This document shows positions 14,812 through 16,223 of a stretch of DNA of 16,223 nt, piece by piece. The position numbers and the translations under genes were made by a program. The notes under the pieces were generated by a model that had not been told where the DNA came from, did no database searches, and worked only from the letters and a program-made list of their open reading frames with translations. The stretch comes from JAXGTO01 sp040774885 (lineage in GTDB: Bacteria > Actinomycetota > Coriobacteriia > Coriobacteriales > Eggerthellaceae): contig JAXGTO010000038.1 in the NCBI GenBank assembly GCA_040774885.1, positions 1 through 16,223 on the forward strand, read 5' to 3'. Within the stretch, counting starts at the first letter, position 1, and each line of letters opens with the position of its first letter.

Positions 14812-14903
14812 GCTCCCTTCGTTGGCATTACCCATATCAGGTTCTTCGGGTCGAAGCGGCTTGATCGCTTCCTCTCAGCCCGCCGGCGCGAGCTCCCCGC
14901 GCA
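14812..14903 (-). promoter_or_regulatory. TPP riboswitch (THI element) upstream of thiC
   Basis: Read on the minus strand the conserved aptamer is plain: CGGGGAGC at the 5' side, GGGCTGAGAGG for the pyrimidine sensor, GACCC and GAACCTGAT, then GGGTAATGCCAACGAAGGGA for the pyrophosphate sensor and 3' side. It binds thiamine pyrophosphate and represses expression of thiC and the genes behind it. The terminal GAAGGGAG (14813-14820) is also the thiC Shine-Dalgarno, so ligand binding should hide the ribosome site directly. No terminator lies between aptamer and gene, which supports translational control. Confidence 0.97.
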
Positions 14904-14918
14904 CCGTATTTCGGTGCG
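14900..14918 (-). other. Hairpin abutting the 5' side of the TPP aptamer
   Basis: CGCACCG (14900-14906) and CGGTGCG (14912-14918) form a perfect 7-bp stem with a 5-nt loop, immediately before the conserved GGGG of the aptamer on the transcript. Part of its 3' arm on the transcript could instead pair with GCGCAT at the thiC start (14802-14807), so it may act as a switch element. It has no T-tract and is not a terminator. Confidence 0.45.
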
Positions 14919-14927
14919 GCAGCAATC

Positions 14928-14933
14928 AGTATA
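14928..14933 (-). promoter_or_regulatory. Likely -10 box for the thiC operon
   Basis: TATACT on the minus strand lies about ten bases before the riboswitch hairpin, placing transcription start near 14921. No good -35 exists at 17 nt; a TTGCCC is 20 nt upstream. The call rests mainly on the -10 match and its position. Confidence 0.45.
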
Positions 14934-15033
14934 GGGCGCGCCGCGAAACCAGAGGGCAAAATCCATCGAAAGGCGGCATACGCCCCGGCCGAGGGAAAGG
15001 GCTGCAAAAAATCGAGTATGCTGTGCGAGATTT

Positions 15034-15711
15034 CTAGCCCATGAAATCCCATGCGGCTAAGGGAAACGTCACGACAGCAGCACCCTTTTCGAGCCCGACC
15101 GAAGCGTCATGGCCCGAAACGAATTCATTGGAAAGTCCAAGGGAAACCCCTTCCGACAGCTCGGCATGGTCGAGCGCATAGGCAAGCCCTTCTTCGGTGA
15201 CGCCCTGAGTCGCCCCACCCTGCGCGAACACCGATAGGCACGTGCCGTACTTGGATTCGGCCGATAAACAAGCCGCATGGACGCCGGCGGCAAATGCGAT
15301 GCGGTCGACGCTTCCTCCCGCCAACGCCGTAATGACGAAGTCGTCTCCGATGCCGAACGCCCGTACCCCTCGCCGCGCGCAGCCCACCAGCAGCTGGAGG
15401 TTGGCCAACGTATGGTCCAGCCTGCCGGCGAACGCACCGTACATGACCGCTTCATCGCCGGCATGCGCCGCAAATTCATCGAGAGCCAGCTCCATGTCGC
15501 TGGCGTCCTTGTGCACGGGATGGAGCAGCACCGGGCAATCGTCTGGGACGAATCCCAGCGAATCGAAGTCGCCCACCGCCGCATCGGGCACAAAGCCCGC
15601 CTGCGTCAAGCTGGCATACCCGCCGTCAACGGCGATGATGCGATCGAATGACTGCTCGCCGAAATGCTCGGAATTGAAATCAGTGGAACCCACCAGTGCG
15701 ATACGCGCCAT
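15034..15711 (-). CDS. thiN: Thiamine pyrophosphokinase
   Basis: ThiN transfers pyrophosphate from ATP to thiamine, giving TPP, the ligand of the riboswitch 130 bp downstream. The protein is 225 aa, normal for bacteria. Landmarks are AVDGGYASL (DGG at 29-31), VPDAAVGDFDSLG (GDFDS 47-51), KDASDMELAL (68-77, acidic metal ligands), GAFAGRLDHTLANLQLL (GRLDH 96-100), and GLSNEF near the C-terminus in the thiamine-binding region. ATG at 15711 has GGAGG four nt upstream and fits the family start; the open frame reaches 15807 but that part crosses the promoter region. It has no TPP element of its own and stands 100 bp before the thiC promoter. Confidence 0.95.
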   Translation of the reverse strand: MARIALVGSTDFNSEHFGEQSFDRIIAVDGGYASLTQAGFVPDAAVGDFDSLGFVPDDCPVLLHPVHKDASDMELALDEFAAHAGDEAVMYGAFAGRLDHTLANLQLLVGCARRGVRAFGIGDDFVITALAGGSVDRIAFAAGVHAACLSAESKYGTCLSVFAQGGATQGVTEEGLAYALDHAELSEGVSLGLSNEFVSGHDASVGLEKGAAVVTFPLAAWDFMG

Positions 15712-15734
15712 CGAGCCTCCTTGTCGTTTTCCCC

Positions 15735-15740
15735 ATTGTA
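15735..15740 (-). promoter_or_regulatory. Likely -10 box for thiN
   Basis: TACAAT on the minus strand lies 23 nt before the thiN ATG, predicting a very short leader. The matching -35 position (TGCATG at 17 nt) is weak. It is divergent from the rnpB promoter about 60 bp away. Confidence 0.4.
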
Positions 15741-15799
15741 GCGTCCCGGCCATCATCCATGCAGGACGCGTGGGGTTGGCACCTCTTCGTCCGCCGGCA

Positions 15800-15808
15800 T
15801 GGTACAAT
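15800..15808 (+). promoter_or_regulatory. Extended -10 promoter of rnpB
   Basis: TGGTACAAT combines an extended TGN with a five-of-six -10 hexamer. A start 7-8 nt downstream would fall at about 15815-15816, exactly the 5' end of the P1 helix of RNase P RNA. TTGGCA lies 21 nt upstream of the hexamer, too far for a standard -35, which an extended -10 does not require. Confidence 0.65.
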
Positions 15809-15815
15809 CCCCCAT

Positions 15816-16160
15816 CGGAGCGGGTGGGACAACCGCGGGCCGGTTAGCCGGCGTGAGGAAAGTCCGGGCTTCGAAGGGCAGGATGCCAGCTAACGGCTGG
15901 GCGGGGCGACCCGATGGAAAGTGCCACAGAAAAGAAGACTCCCCGTGCAAGCGGAGAAAAGCTGAAACGGTGCGGTAAGAGCGCACCAGCGCGTCGGCAA
16001 CGGCGTGGCTTGGCAAACCCCATCCGAAGCAAGCGCAAATAGGAACGCGATACGGCCGCCCTTCCGTGCGTTCGGGTTGCGCGCTCGAGGCGCATGGCGA
16101 CATGCGTCCTAGATAAATGGTTGTCATAGATGACAGAACCCGGCTTACACACCCGCTCCG
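15816..16160 (+). ncRNA. rnpB: RNase P RNA, bacterial class A
   Basis: This is the catalytic RNA that matures the 5' ends of tRNAs. The ends are fixed by helix P1: CGGAGCGGGTG (15816-15826) pairs perfectly over 11 bp with CACCCGCTCCG (16150-16160), giving 345 nt. The conserved regions are in order: GAGGAAAGTCCGGGC (15855-15869), CACAGAAAAGAAGACTCCCC region near 15924-15943, GGTAAGAGCGCACC (15974-15987), GGCAAACCCCAT near 16014-16025, AGATAAATGGTTGTC (16111-16125) and ACAGAACCCGGCTTA (16133-16147). The layout fits the ancestral type A rather than the Bacillus B type. The gene is complete and divergent from thiN. Confidence 0.97.
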
Positions 16161-16168
16161 TTGCCGTC

Positions 16169-16185
16169 CCGCCCCCACGCGGCGG
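16169..16185 (+). terminator. Weak hairpin after rnpB
   Basis: CCGCC (16169-16173) and GGCGG (16181-16185) can form a 5-bp GC stem 9 nt past the P1 helix. It is followed by only two T residues, so it is a poor intrinsic terminator. It may simply be trailer sequence removed in RNase P RNA maturation. Confidence 0.2.
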
Positions 16186-16223
16186 TTGGCCCACACATAC
16201 GGGGGCCCCCTACTCAGCGGATC

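Noticed and set aside
13433..15037. Long plus-strand open frame (about 534 codons) opposite thiC and the riboswitch
   Set aside because: It is rich in His and Gly as expected for an antisense frame, has no family motifs, and crosses the TPP riboswitch.
14999..15040. Possible thiN terminator: GGGCT/AGCCC outer stem with AAATC/GATTT inside and T-run
   Set aside because: The stems are short and interrupted, and the T-run lies inside the outer stem; too weak to call.
16201..16210. Ten-base GGGGGCCCCC palindrome at the window end
   Set aside because: It has no loop and no T-run, so it cannot fold as a simple terminator, and it is too close to the edge to judge.

Overview
The window reads as chromosomal DNA from a high-GC anaerobic bacterium, most likely an actinobacterium of the Coriobacteriia (Eggerthellaceae-like). 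That placement is inference: it rests on GC-rich codon use, a rubredoxin-fused flavin reductase typical of anaerobes, a short clostridial-style ThiC, a MetRS of a variant form I associate from memory with clostridia and coriobacteria, and a class A RNase P RNA. Nothing looks like a phage, insertion sequence, CRISPR array or recent island. Coding density is high; the longest gene-free stretch is about 240 bp (8731-8972).

Layout. (1) 1-1521, minus: recN, its 3' end outside the window. (2) 1655-2101, plus: dtd, divergent from recN. (3) 2151-8730, minus: a six-gene run in transcription order fsa/talC-like aldolase, rho, sppA, metG, rpmE, hrb-like flavin reductase/rubredoxin. fsa and rho overlap by ATGA, sppA and metG overlap by 20 nt, and a strong intrinsic terminator lies between rpmE and the last gene. 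(4) 8973-10595, plus: a YtcJ-like amidohydrolase, divergent from fsa. (5) 10655-14803, minus: a thiamine cluster thiC-thiM-thiE-thiD followed by a small NimA-like flavin-family protein, headed by a clear TPP riboswitch. (6) 15034-15711, minus: thiN. (7) 15816-16160, plus: rnpB, with a complete 11-bp P1 helix.

The thiamine genes form a coherent pathway: ThiC makes HMP-P, ThiD phosphorylates it to HMP-PP, ThiM salvages hydroxyethylthiazole, ThiE joins the two, and ThiN converts thiamine to TPP. No thiazole-synthesis gene (thiG/F/S/H) is present here, so the cluster looks built for pyrimidine synthesis plus thiazole salvage. The riboswitch aptamer's 3' end doubles as the thiC Shine-Dalgarno, which points to direct translational control.

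The most unusual features are a ~117-residue Ala/Lys/Glu extension on ribosomal protein L31, an asparagine-rich disordered N-terminus on Rho, a methionyl-tRNA synthetase with a degenerate KMSKS loop and a large insertion, a NimA-like protein at the end of the thiamine operon, and a candidate anti-P1 hairpin in front of the TPP aptamer. I found no clearly new multi-gene system; these are unusual versions of known components.
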